Below are positions 21,663-34,200 of a stretch of DNA of 64,000 nucleotides, one piece after another. Below the pieces are notes generated by a model. The model ran no database searches and was not told the DNA's origin. It saw nothing but the letters and a program-made list of their open reading frames with translations. The position numbers and the translations under genes are program-made. The DNA comes from Owenia fusiformis (taxonomy: Eukaryota; Annelida; Polychaeta; Sabellida; Oweniidae), in NCBI GenBank assembly GCA_903813345.2, contig CAIIXF020000006.1, positions 23,381,936-23,445,935 on the forward strand. The letters run 5' to 3'. How positions within the stretch are numbered: position 1 is the first letter of the stretch; every line of letters starts with the position of its first letter.

Positions 21663-23971
21663 CACGGTGACCAAGAGTTAACAGTGCAAATCGGCCCGGT
21701 CGTGTTTTTTTAAACTCTTTAGTCGTGTTTTGTAAGAACATGGGATGCGACATTCGATAGAATGGAGCAAAATGGTAAGAATATTCTATATTTTACAAAC
21801 TTACATATCTTGACTTCTACCTAAGATGTTCTTCTTCATACCCACGAATCTATTTTGGGGATAAATCCATCATACTTCATATCAATCGCAATTATATACC
21901 AAAAGTGCCAGAAATATGTACTTAATTTGCATTTAGTGTTATTTAATCAAGTTTAAACAGACAATCCATTCAACAACGTGGAATAATATTCACTACTCTA
22001 AAGATCGTGTAAATATTTTAACTGTATTTATCTTAAAATTGCCATAAATGACCGTAAATGTAGAAAGTGGAGTTAACTATGGAGAAGGGACAATATAACG
22101 TCATGGACGTGTCTTATAATAAGCATGTTAACGTTTTGGAATTGTAAAGATAACGTTTTAGACGTGATAAAATTAACGACTTTGAATTGTCTTGTAATAT
22201 TGTTCACATTGACCATGTTTTGTTGCTTAATAATTTGTCTGTGCTTCTGAAAATAATCGTATTAGTACTTTGAAGATAAGTGTTTGTACTACATGACTAT
22301 TCACATATTTTGTAATTTCAGTTCCTCTGAATAAGTGCCCCGCGTGCTCTTTCAAAAGCGCTCATAAGAACACTTTCCTTGAACATTATGAGAAGGTTCA
22401 TCCGACTGATCTGTTCAGAATTGACATCCCTATCCACGATCTAGTACTAAAATAAATTGAAAAACTAAATTCTTACTATCTCGTATTTCTGCTAGAAGTT
22501 AAAACTCAAAAGGTATCTTCTTAATCAATAATATAATTTATAGTTTATGTTGGTTTTATAATAATTTGCGGGCCTAGTGCGACACACACTATTAACCAGA
22601 AACAAATAGTATGCATTATTACACAAGTAGATCCCCACCATCTGTTCATGTATTAGTATAAAACACGGGAATATACATTATGTGTCACCCGTTTATTGTA
22701 ATTTGTAGTCAAGATATGAATAAATAAGAATAAATAAAAAAGACAGATATATGATTTAACAAGATCAACAGATGTTGTAATTTAATTCGCTAGGAAACTA
22801 TGTTACAGTACAGTTCATAGATCACTCATAGAACGATAGCAGCATATGTAGCGTTTTTTACCTATTGCAATTTGAAAATTAAAATTGAAATTGTATTGCA
22901 TTTTGTGAGGCGAATTAGGGAATAACATCGAATCAAATTGTTAAAAATCCCGAGGCAAACCTAATAGATATTGAGCATACGATTTTAATACCGGTGAAGT
23001 TATTCCTTACATTAGGTGATCATATATATGCATTTACATGTAGTGCATCACAAACTAAACATTTCCTCTCATTTTAAATAAATTTATTTACGTTCATGTC
23101 AGGGAAAAGTGAGTTTAAGGCCAATAGGGACGTTTTAAAACGTATTTGAGGCAAATTCAAAAATAGCAACGAGCCATTTAATGAGCGACAGGGCAATTAA
23201 AAAATAATATGACTGGTAAAATTTTCAAAATGACGAGCGACGAGGCAAAGCTCGCTTGCATTAACCATGCGTGTCTGATTCTAACCATTTTGATTTAAGT
23301 ATCAAATTCGGTAGTGATCCCATAGATCAATCTTGACATATTATGTCGTACATTTGATTATTGTTAATCATTTATAATTAAGATAGTGTCACTCAGACAA
23401 CAACTTCTTCCACATTGTGATCATTTTTTGGGAAATACATAATGTTAATTGTGCTGTTTCCCACTTCCAAATCGTTAAACCTCAATGTCTCTACACGTCT
23501 AGAACGTTTCACTAACAGGTCAACGTCATTAACCGCAATCTTTTCAACACGTCTAAAGAGTTTAATCTAAAAAATATTATTCGGTCAATTGCTACTTATT
23601 TAAGCTCTTCTAACTTTTGATTTTCGCACATATTGTGAATGCTTTCCTTATGAATCGATGTATTCATTGAATACAAGTCAGGCAAGTGATTTTCAGGCAA
23701 AAATATGTATAACACTGACAGAATTGCTCATTTCCCGATATAACAAGACTATAGCATACGATTCGTGCAAATAACACGTTTACGAATACCTGAAGTTAAG
23801 ATATATAGTATGGAAAGCAATATAAATTACTTACTTTTACATAAAGTCAAGTGACAGCAATTTCATGACCAAATTTATCAACCTACCTCTCAAATTTTCA
23901 AAAAAACACGACTAAAGAGTTTAAAAAAACACGACCGGGCCGATTTGCACTGTTAACTCTTGGTCACCGTG
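21663..23971 (+). mobile_element. 2.3 kb DNA transposon with perfect 69 bp inverted repeats and 5 bp target duplication
   Basis: The left terminus CACGGTGACCAAGAGTTAAC is repeated in inverse at the right end (GTTAACTCTTGGTCACCGTG). Identity continues for about 69 bp, to TAGTCGTGTTTT. Both flanks carry AACAA (21658-21662 and 23972-23976), a 5 bp target-site duplication. Subterminal motifs recur in opposite orientation: TAACGTTTTAGACGTG-like boxes near 22090-22180 and ACACGTCTAGAACGTTT-like boxes near 23490-23570. CAC-starting ends with a 5 bp duplication fit the Transib/ProtoRAG group best. No RAG1-like transposase core is visible, so this is a non-autonomous derivative. Confidence 0.75.
22322..22455 (+). 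CDS. Candidate terminal exon encoding one C2H2 zinc finger, inside the 2.3 kb transposon
   Basis: Acceptor GTAATTTCAG ends at 22321. With two leading bases the frame reads PLNKCPACSFKSAHKNTFLE, then HYEKVHPTDLFRIDIPIHDL and VLK with TAA at 22453-22455; AATAAA overlaps the stop. The finger is C-X2-C-X12-H-X4-H. No partner exon was found in the element. It could be a transposon-borne domain, a captured host 3' exon, or an alternative last exon for a plus-strand transcript such as FNBP4. Confidence 0.45.
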
Positions 23972-24618
23972 AACAAGTGAGAGTGACTAATGATGAGATA
24001 TTCTGGAAATAGGTTGTACTTCAGTGTTTTAACATGGGTGGTCATCTTATGGGAATGATGAGATCGAAGGTAACATTTAATTCTTAGTACAGCTTTTTTA
24101 CACAACAAATATCAGGTCTTAAAATAAGTTCCGTCATTTCAGACCAATCAAATTGGAGATGCTGATATTTTACCAATCAATAACAAGATGTTTTGTAGAT
24201 GTTATGTGAACATTTCATGAAAAAATATCAAAAATCTTTGAAATGAGAGCATTTTCTGCTAACTTATTGAACGACCTGGTATTTGTACCTACTACAGTAT
24301 ATACTGAATTACAGATATGACTGAATCTAATCCATTATTCAATGATAGCGCTATTTCTAAATACCTGATTGGCTCATGTGACAAAAATATATTCTGTATT
24401 ACACTCCATCTACTAAAGGACTGATCTAGTCAACTTATTTGAAAAAGTGCACCCAAGACATGTGTATGTTAATTCTATTTAACTGACAACTTGCAGACCT
24501 GATCTACCGTTAACATTCGCTTGAGACAGATAGAACAGTGTACTATTTTCTTGTATGCACATTGTGCCCTGAAGCCACTGTTTAAAGCTTGTAATCCAAT
24601 GATTATAATATCACAATG

Positions 24619-24977
24619 TACAGGGTGATCCAAAATTAAGATCAAAGATGTTGCTATTTGAATTCTACGGATTCAGTTTTCAAACGATGTTTGCAGATTG
24701 GGTCTGACCCTAACTAATGTTGAGTAATATGTAATAATCGTGCAATTCAGAATTTTGAAAAAAAACATTTTTACATTATCATAAGTAAAGACCATGAGTT
24801 TGACATTTTTATTTCTATTCAAAAACAATTTGCCCATAATAACCATCTATTTTTAATTTTGAGGCGGTAACTCAATAATGATTGCGGATGTTTCACAGTC
24901 TCAAGAGCTATGAGTACAATGGCAACATCTTTGAATATGGCAACATCTTTGATCTTTAACTTCAGGATCACCCTGTA
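24619..24977. mobile_element. MITE with ACAGGGTGATC inverted ends
   Basis: Left TACAGGGTGATCCAAAATTA and right ATCACCCTGTA. Inner inverted GATCAAAGATGTTGC / GCAACATCTTTGATC makes the TIR about 36 bp. TA at both borders fits Tc1/mariner-type insertion. Confidence 0.7.
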
Positions 24978-25128
24978 CATACACATACCGATACAAGTAC
25001 TATGTTTAATGCTCTCTCATGAATTTAAATGCTTCATTATCCCTATGGTAAATCCATTGGTGTGTTTAATCACTATGGTGAATCCATTGTTGTGTTTAAT
25101 TACTATGGTGAATTCATATATCCTGCTA

Positions 25129-25278
25129 TCAGGAGTACACCATACTCTCATGTTCATGTTCATAGAAAGATTGGGCCACTCTTGTTGAGTCCCTTTTAGC
25201 AGTGTTCAGTTTATCTTCAGTCACTAGTGATAGATTGTTCTGGTATAAAGCCACCCTTGTCTTTAAATCTTCATACAA
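25129..25278 (-). CDS. NUP160: NUP160 terminal coding exon
   Basis: Acceptor TTGTTTCAG; encodes LYEDLKTRVALYQNNLSLVT through to HEHESMVYS and TGA (25129-25131). It corresponds to vertebrate LDKLEDYQQKVDKATRDLL. No strong AATAAA follows closely; the nearest (24808-24813 on the minus strand) lies in a MITE. Confidence 0.88.
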   Translation of the reverse strand: MYEDLKTRVALYQNNLSLVTEDKLNTAKRDSTRVAQSFYEHEHESMVYS

Positions 25279-28200
25279 CTGAAACAATAGAATAAATAAA
25301 CAAAAATAAAAAAAAAACTGTTTTGAGGTTCAGGGATAACCTCTTAAGCTCACTTTTATCAGCTTAAGCCTGTTCAAATCATTATTACCTACTATGAAAT
25401 AATGCTATTGTATAGAGAACAAATAGCAATATTTCATGTTTCAAATGTGTTGGTAGTTATAATTCCTTGATCTTTTTTGAACATATTTGATTCTTGCACA
25501 AAACAAATAACGTACTAGTTATCTAATGAATTTGATAAACACAACTTACCTGTATAAACATGGCATCATTTCTAACCTCGCCAAGTGCATTCAACAATTG
25601 GTCCAGACAAGTATATGGCAACCAAACACTTGGTGATGTGACATTCAATGAGGTCTTCAGACCGAAATATTCTCCTCCTTTCCCAAGAACTGCATCTATG
25701 TATTCTATAGCTAAATGGGCAGCATGGTCTAGCCAATCATGGTCCAGGTAAAGGCGCAGTAACTCTGCAGGATTTACTTTCTAAAAGTAGATATAATGCA
25801 TTAACTAATAACATGACAAAATGTCATAATTTATGTAATTATAAATGGTTACGATAACGCCCATCTCCACGAGTGAGCGCAGCGAATGAGTAAGATCAGC
25901 GATATCCAAGAGTGGATAAAAATGATAGCTGAGAAAATCATAGGATATCATATTTATCCTATGGTGGCTTTTTTGTATGGACTTGGATAATTAGACCTAA
26001 AAGTTGTTGCTTTCTAATTCTTTTCTAATTTCTTAATTTTATTTTCTTTGAACCAATTTTTATAAAATGATCGCATGAAAAATTCTCATTTTTACTGAGC
26101 ACATAACCTTGGAACTATATTGGCAAACAGACAAATGGTTATTACAATTTTTTCGAAATTCTTGTATTCAAATTTCTTTTCAATTTTTTTTTCAAATTTT
26201 TTTTTTCAATTTTTTTTCAGTTTTTGTTTTTCAAAATTTTATATTCAAATTTTTATCTTGTGTCGTCATCCCCATATATATTTGGTATCCATCAGATTAA
26301 AAAACCTTTATTCCATACTTTGTGTTATAGGTAAATAAAATGCAGGAATATAATTGATATCTGAAGCCAGCGGGTGATATCAGCGAGTGATATACATTGT
26401 ACATATCACCCGCTGATATCACCCACTCATCAGATCTACAACGTCACAAATTCATAGAGTAGAAACTGAGCCAGGGGACTTAACTACAAACCCTCATAAT
26501 CTACTAAGTATAGAATAAATCAGATATTAAATGCTCGATTTTTGATATTGGTTATATCCTGCAGTAAATACGGTTGCTCGGAATGATATATTGTATTTCC
26601 CTCAGATATGCCCTGTATCAAAAACCTCACATTCAATAACCTCTGTATGCTGTTTACTTATGCATATGTACTTCATATACCTTATATGCTGCTATGAACC
26701 AGTTGGGCAAGCTGAATCCCTGAGAGAGAAGTCTTAGTGCTACACACTTGTGATATGTGGAACCTTCAGTTGCATATTTATCAAGGTACAAATGTAGTAG
26801 TCTCCAAGCCTGATCAGCGGAACTAAAATTAGAAACATAATCTTGATGGCTTTAGGTCATGAAGTGGTAACATATTTTTGAAGACTTTTGGTATCTTTTG
26901 GTATATTTTTGATAATATTCTGTAGTAGCCTCTGTAACAATTGGTTACGCTTCTGTAATTACAACCATGCAATTATCTTGAATTATTTACTATGTGCCTT
27001 GCTGAATAAAATGTACCGTTTTACCTTATTTCTTTACTGTTGAGCGTCTGAGTGAGTTCATTATCATTGAGCCATGACCAGGCATCAGCTGTGTAATCAT
27101 TATCCCCTGCATGTAATATAAGAGCCTTACCTTATTTCTTTACTGTTGAGCGTCTGAGTGAGTTCATTATCATTGAGCCATGACCAGGCATCAGCTGTGT
27201 AATCGTTATCCCCCTGCATGTAATATAAGAGCCTTACCTTATTTCTTTACTGTTGAGTGTCTGAGTGAGTTCATTATCATTGAGCCATGACCAGGCATCA
27301 GCTGTGTAATCATTATATTTGCATGTAATATAAGAGCCTTACCTTATTTCTTTACTGTTGAGCGTCTGAGTGAGTTCATTATCATTGAGCCATGACCAGG
27401 CATCAGCTGTGTAATCATTATCCCCTGCATGTAATATAAGAGCCTTACTTTATTTCTTTACTGTTGAGCGTCTGAGTGAGTTCATTATCATTGAGCCATG
27501 ACCAGGCATCAGCTGTGTAATCGTTATCCCCCTGCATGTAATATAAGAGCCTTACCTTATTTCTTTACTGTTGAGTGTCTGAGTGAGTTCATTATCATTG
27601 AGCCATGACCAGGCATCAGCTGTGTAATCGTTATCTCCCTGCATGTAATATAAGAGCCTTACCTTATTTCTTTACTGTTGAGTGTCTGAGTGAGTTCATT
27701 ATCATTGAGCCATGACCAGGCATCAGCTGTGTAATCATTATCTCCCTGCATGTAATATAAGAGCCTTACCTTATTTCTTTACTGTTGAGTGTCTGAGTGA
27801 GTTCATTATCATTGAGCCATGACCAGGCATCAGCTGTGTAATCATTATCCCCTGCATGTAATATAAGAGCCTTACCTTATTTCTTTACTGTTGAGCGTCT
27901 GAGTGAGTTCATTATCATTAGCTGTGTAATCGTTATCCCCCTGCATGTAATATAAGAGCCTTACCTTATTTCTTTACTGTTGAGTGTCTGAGTGAGTTCA
28001 TTATCATTGAGCCATGACCAGGCATCAGCTGTGTAATCGTTATCTCCCTGCATGTAATATAAGAGCCTTACCTTATTTCTTTACTGTTGAGTGTCTGAGT
28101 GAGTTCATTATCATTGAGCCATGACCAGGCATCAGCTGTGTAATCATTATCTCCCTGCATGTAATATAAGAGCCTTACCTTATTTCTTTACTGTTGAGTG

Positions 28201-31200
28201 TCTGAGTGAGTTCATTATCATTGAGCCATGACCAGGCATCAGCTGTGTAATCGTTATCTCCCTGCATGTAATATAAGAGCCTTACCTTATTTCTTTACTG
28301 TTGAGTGTCTGAGTGAGTTCATTATCATTGAGCCATGACCAGGCATCAGTTGTGTAATCGTTATCCCCCTGCATGTAATATAAGAGCCTTACCTTATTTC
28401 TTTACTGTTGAGTGTCTGAGTGAGTTCATTATCATTGAGCCATGACCAGGCATCAGCTGTGTAATCGTTATCCCCCTGCATGTAATATAAGAGCCTTACC
28501 TTATTTCTTTACTGTTGAGTGTCTGAGTGAGTTCATTATCATTGAGCCATGACCAGGCATCAGCTGTGTAATCGTTATCCCCCTGCATGTAATATAAGAG
28601 CCTTACCTTATTTCTTTACTGTTGAGTGTCTGAGTGAGTTCATTATCATTGAGCCATGACCAGGCATCAGCTGTGTAATCATTATCTCCCTGCATGTAAT
28701 ATAAGAGCCTTACCTTATTTCTTTACTGTTGAGTGTCTGAGTGAGTTCATTATCATTGAGCCATGACCAGGCATCAGCTGTGTAATCGTTATCTCCCTGC
28801 ATGTAATATAAGAGCCTTACCTTATTTCTTTACTGTTGAGTGTCTGAGTGAGTTCATTATCATTGAGCCATGACCAGGCATCAGTTGTGTAATCGTTATC
28901 CCCCTGCATGTAATATAAGAGCCTTACCTTATTTCTTTACTGTTGAGTGTCTGAGTGAGTTTATTATCATTGAGCCATGACCAGGCATCAGCTGTGTAAT
29001 CGTTATCCCCCTGCATGTAATATAAGAGCCTTACCTTATTTCTTTACTGTTGAGTGTCTGAGTGAGTTCATTATCATTGAGCCATGACCAGGCATCAGCT
29101 GTGTAATCATTATCCTCCTGCATGTAATATAAGAGCCTTACCTTATTTCTTTACTGTTGAGTGTCTGAGTGAGTTCATTATCATTGAGCCATGACCAGGC
29201 ATCAGCTGTGTAATCCTTATCCTCCTGCATGTAATATAAGAGCCTTACCTTATTTCTTTACTGTTGAGTGTCTGAGTGAGTTCATTATCATTGAGCCATG
29301 ACCAGGCATCAGCTGTGTAATCCTTATCCTCCTGCATGTAATATAAGAGCCTTACCTTATTTCTTTACTGTTGAGTGTCTGAGTGAGTTCATTATCATTG
29401 AGCCATGACCAGGCATCAGCTGTGTAATCCTTATCCTCCTGCATGTAATATAAGAGCCTTACCTTATTTCTTTACTGTTGAGTGTCTGAGTGAGTTCATT
29501 ATCATTGAGCCATGACCAGGCATCAGCTGTGTAATCGTTATCCCCTTGCATGTAAGAACTACTATTCTGTGAAAGACGTATACACCTGGAACATAATAGT
29601 ATCAAATAGAGTAATTATTTTTTTGTATGTAGTCCAAGAAATAATGTGAAATACTATACATTTGTGGCACATGCATATGAGTATATATGAATAAATACTG
29701 AGAATCAAGCACTAGGTACATCTAAAAGTATATGTATGATTTTCTTAATAATCTCTTTTGAAATTGCTCTATAAATGAATAAGGAAGGACAGATGGATGC
29801 CTAGTCAATCCCGTAGGCTAAATGTGCAAGCTAAAAACTTCAGAGAATTGAAAACTAAGTACACGTACATGTATGTCTTATAAATATATGTATGATTGTC
29901 TTAAGGACCACTTAAATTGCCCTTACCTCGACGCAAGTCCCTCGAAGATGGTGGCCAAAGAGAGGCCATATGCTTTACTTAGTGTCACAGCATTATCAAA
30001 TAAACCAGCATTTACTAGGAGACCTATCGTTTCGGGGGCAGATAAAGTTGGACCTGCAAATAAAGTTCATTTAAGTTCAATCACATTTTCTTCGTGTACA
30101 GTATTTTCTTGTGACTTTTAAACTGCGATAGTGCTTCCTATGATGGGAGGGCTGTTAGTCACTTTTACGAAGGCCCCCAACGGGCTTTAAGGACCATTCA
30201 CGTAAAGCTTATATGGCAAATCATCAAGGCAACTGCCAAGTCGTCAAATGATGTGATTATGATTCAAGATATGACGTATCATATAAACTATGACTGGTCA
30301 GTGACATATTTACTCCATGGAGCAGCTATAAACAAACAAATAATCGTAACGTCACACATCTCTGTAACATGTGACATCATTAACATGTTACCTAACCAAC
30401 AACAAAACAAGAACACAAATGTGTACAAAATGTCCCCACCTATGGGTGATCCCGTCAAATGGTTATCCTAAAAATGAGTAGACAAGACTTTACCGACACA
30501 ATTTGAGGACGGAAAATCCAAAATGGCCACCTTAAAATTTACCCAGAATGCCAAAAAAATAGTCAGTTCTTGATTTTCATACTAAGAACCACCCCTAAAA
30601 ATTTGAAATTGATCCGTCACACAGTTAACCAGAAAACATGTAAACAAGACTTTACAGACAAGATTTGAGGACAGAAAATCCAAAATGGCTGCCTTGACAT
30701 TTATCCAGAATGCCAAAAAACTAATCTGTTCTATATTTTCATACTAAGAATCATCCCTGAAAATTTGAAATTGATCTACCAAACGGTTCACCTGAGAATG
30801 CGTAGACAAGACTTTACAAACAAATTTTAGGACAGAAAATTCAAAATGGCTGCCTTGACATTTACCCAGAATGCCCAAAAGCTAATCAGATCTAGATTTT
30901 CATACTAAGAATCATCCCTGAAAATTTGAAATTGATCAACCAAACGGTTCACCTAAAAATGCGTAGACAAGACTTTACGGGCAAGATTTTAAGACGGAAA
31001 ATCCAAAATGGCTGCCTTGACATTTACCCAGAATGCCAAAAAACTAATCAGATCTAGATTTTCATACTGAAAATCATCCCTGAAAATTTGAAATTGATCT
31101 ACCAAACGGTTCACCTGGAAATGCGTAGACAAGACTTTACAGACAAGATTTCAGGACGGAAAATCCAAAATGGCTGCCTTGACATTTACCCAGAATGCCC

Positions 31201-34200
31201 AAAATCTAATCAGATCTAGCTTTTCATACTGAGAATCATCAATGAAAATTTTAAATTGATTTACCAAACGGTTCACCTGAAAATGCGTAGACAAGACTTT
31301 ACAGACAAGATTTTAGGACGGAAAATCCAAAATGGCTGCCTTGACATTTATCCAGAATGCCCAAAAACTAATCAGATCTAGATTTTCATACTAAGAATCA
31401 TCCCTGAAAATTTGAAATTGATCTACCAAACGGTTGACCTGAAAACGCGTAGACAAGACTTTACAGACAAGATTTTAGGACGGAAAAATCCAAAATGGCC
31501 GACAATAAAAAAGTGATTATGAGTTTTTGCTGATTTCTTTTTACAAAATTATCACATATAACTACTGTTAACAATAACATAGGCTTTTACAACAAAGTTC
31601 ACCTAAAATTATTTATAAAGCTACGAAATAGTTTAAGTATGAAAACTGAAAAACACCATTCAATATGATACAAAGTATTATCGTGCGCTAACTTTTCTTA
31701 AAACATTCAAAATGGCTGACGTGACTGAGCTAACAGGTCCAAAACCTAATCAGATCTAGAATGAAGTGAGCTGAACAAGATGTTAAAGTTTTAAAAGCAA
31801 CTGTGAAGCCGTTTTTCTTAAAGTTTGCAGACAAGGATTTTAGCATTTGACTTCAAAATGGCCGACAGGAAGTAGGTATAGAGTTAATTTTTTTTCATCC
31901 ACATCTGTATGCACTCATAAGTTATCCCTGAAAATTTGAAGGTGATATCTGTAGCTGTTTTGGAGAAAACTGCCGGACGTACGGACGGACAGACAGACGG
32001 ACGGAAGCGCCTAGGCCGACAATATGGCCCCACACTATGTGGTGGGGACATAACAAGCATTTACTTTGTTCATTGCTGTTCTCTATATGAGCCTGCATAT
32101 GGCATTCATATTTTCTAGTGAAATTCACTGGATCAGGCCTCGCGCTTAACTTTTTTCATCAGGTAGTTGTTTCACTACTTAGTGAATTTTCCAGGTAGCT
32201 ATTTCAGAGAAGCAGGTAGTTATAATTTTGATGAGAGATTTCTTTATTTTTCTGACTTAGCAGCGCAATAATAAGATATTACATTGTAAATAAATGTATA
32301 CTTACCCAGATATAACTATGTTTTAAGGCAATTTACATACACAATTCATTGATAGTAAGAATGAAGTCGACTATGATTGGTCTGTTTTGCGCAATTGGAA
32401 TTCAGCTCGAACAAGAATTAACAAAGATCAGCTGATCGGCAAATCAATTGAAAATCTGTAAATTTTCACATGGAGAGTTGCTAGTTGAGGTGCTAGTGAA
32501 GTTAGCTAGTTGGAGGAATTAACAAGTAGTGTTTTTGGAAAAACAGGTAGCAAATCACTACCTTAGCAATGCTAATTTCGAGGCCTGCTGGATAATCTTG
32601 TTTCTTTAAAGATGTTGAAGATTATTACTGGTTCTGCTCCCATTTGTTGCATAGTGATTAATAATACTTTTCGGACTATCTGTGCCAGTGCATACCTAAC
32701 ATTATTGTTAATTTGACCAATTTCTTCCTATTTTGGGGGGGATAGTATTGGAAGACCCCTATTGTACACCCCTACTATAAACTTGATTCAAAGTTCCTCC
32801 ATTGCAATACTGATTTATAATATGATTAACTCAACTGAAGAACCTTTACCGATCAACCCAACTCTTAATGTGAGAACTATAAAATAAAGGTTTTTATCCC
32901 CCCTAAGTGCTTTAAATGATTGTATAATAGCATTATTTAACTGCAATATAAAACCAACACTCATCGTATACAACTCTAGAGAACTATATACAACTCCTGG
33001 ATAGCGTGAATATATCATATACTCACTTGACTATAAACACGATATACAGAATCAACCATGATATAACCTCATAATACGTACCAGTCATATATGAGGGTTC
33101 TGGGTCCTTTTGGTGGAATGACAGCCTACTGTGAACCAACATGTATTCCTTTTCAATATCTTGCAACTCCAACAGTTCAATGCGTTGAGTTACTGAAAAT
33201 AAAACACAATGATAATGAGCTAAAAAGGGTGAGGGAAAATAAACTTAAATTTTTTTTGAAACTTCTTTTTCAATTGAAGTATGTTTACCTAATTGAATTA
33301 ATCTGCAGAGAAACACTAATATTCAATTCTAAAAACAAAAAATTCGTATAAATAGAGATTTAGAAAAAAAACAAGAATCTTTAAATCAAATTTCAAAACA
33401 ACCTTTTTTGAGAGCCCAACTTTCTGTGTCATAAGTTGTTGAAACTGACAGACATACCGATAGAGACAAATCTGGGCCAATAATGTGCCCCTTAATCTAC
33501 CTCAGTGGTTAAGGATATATACCACTGGGTAGTGGTACCAAATGAGGGATTAGTTACATGTAAATCTACCATTATTTTAAAGAAAATATGAGTGGTAGGC
33601 TATATGTATTGAATTGATACATACACATCGTTTCTCTAATTTCCCCATCAATGTTTCTCTTTGGGGACACACCATGTATGGGTTCTTCTGGGGACTGAAA
33701 CATAAAGTGAGCTTATGAAAAATTGAAAAAGTGTAATAAATATTTTCTAATATAGAAATAAATAATAGAATAATATAGACATTTTTTTCATGACAGATAT
33801 TACAGTGTACAGGCAAAATATAAACTATAATTTTTTGCAGATGAAAATATGCATAACAAATTGTTTTACATTACAGAAAACTTTATTTTGTAAAGCTTGA
33901 ATTTCTGCACATGTAGTCTAGCTACAAGCCCTGGAGACCCTCCACTACAGTGTCTACACCTTGAAGGGTGGGTGGGGGTCCAGAGAATTGAAGCAAGATT
34001 AAGCATTCTGCACATTCAATGGTTAAGTGCTTTGAATACTACAACCAATATTTCAACGAAGAGATCTAGAGCTGCAATTTTTGAATCAAAAAAATTGAGA
34101 ATCCTACCAATGATTTAGCTCTGGGGACTGGCTTGACAATCCAGGCATATTTGGGATCGACCAATCGTAATGCATTAAGACATGCTAGGTAACACTTTGC

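Noticed and set aside
21663-21720. RAG-type recombination signal (heptamer, 12/23 spacer, nonamer)
   Set aside because: The heptamer-like CACGGTG is present, but there is no ACAAAAACC-like nonamer at either spacing.
26109-26338. Two overlapping hydrophobic Phe-rich ORFs
   Set aside because: Generated by a poly-T tract in a NUP160 intron.
27021-29560. Regularly spaced near-identical units that look like a CRISPR array
   Set aside because: Period 107 bp with no unique spacers; units are copies of a NUP160 exon/intron junction in an animal gene.
33577-33816. 79-codon minus ORF over the short NUP160 exon
   Set aside because: Wrong frame; the correct frame gives SPKRNIDGE with matching splice phases.
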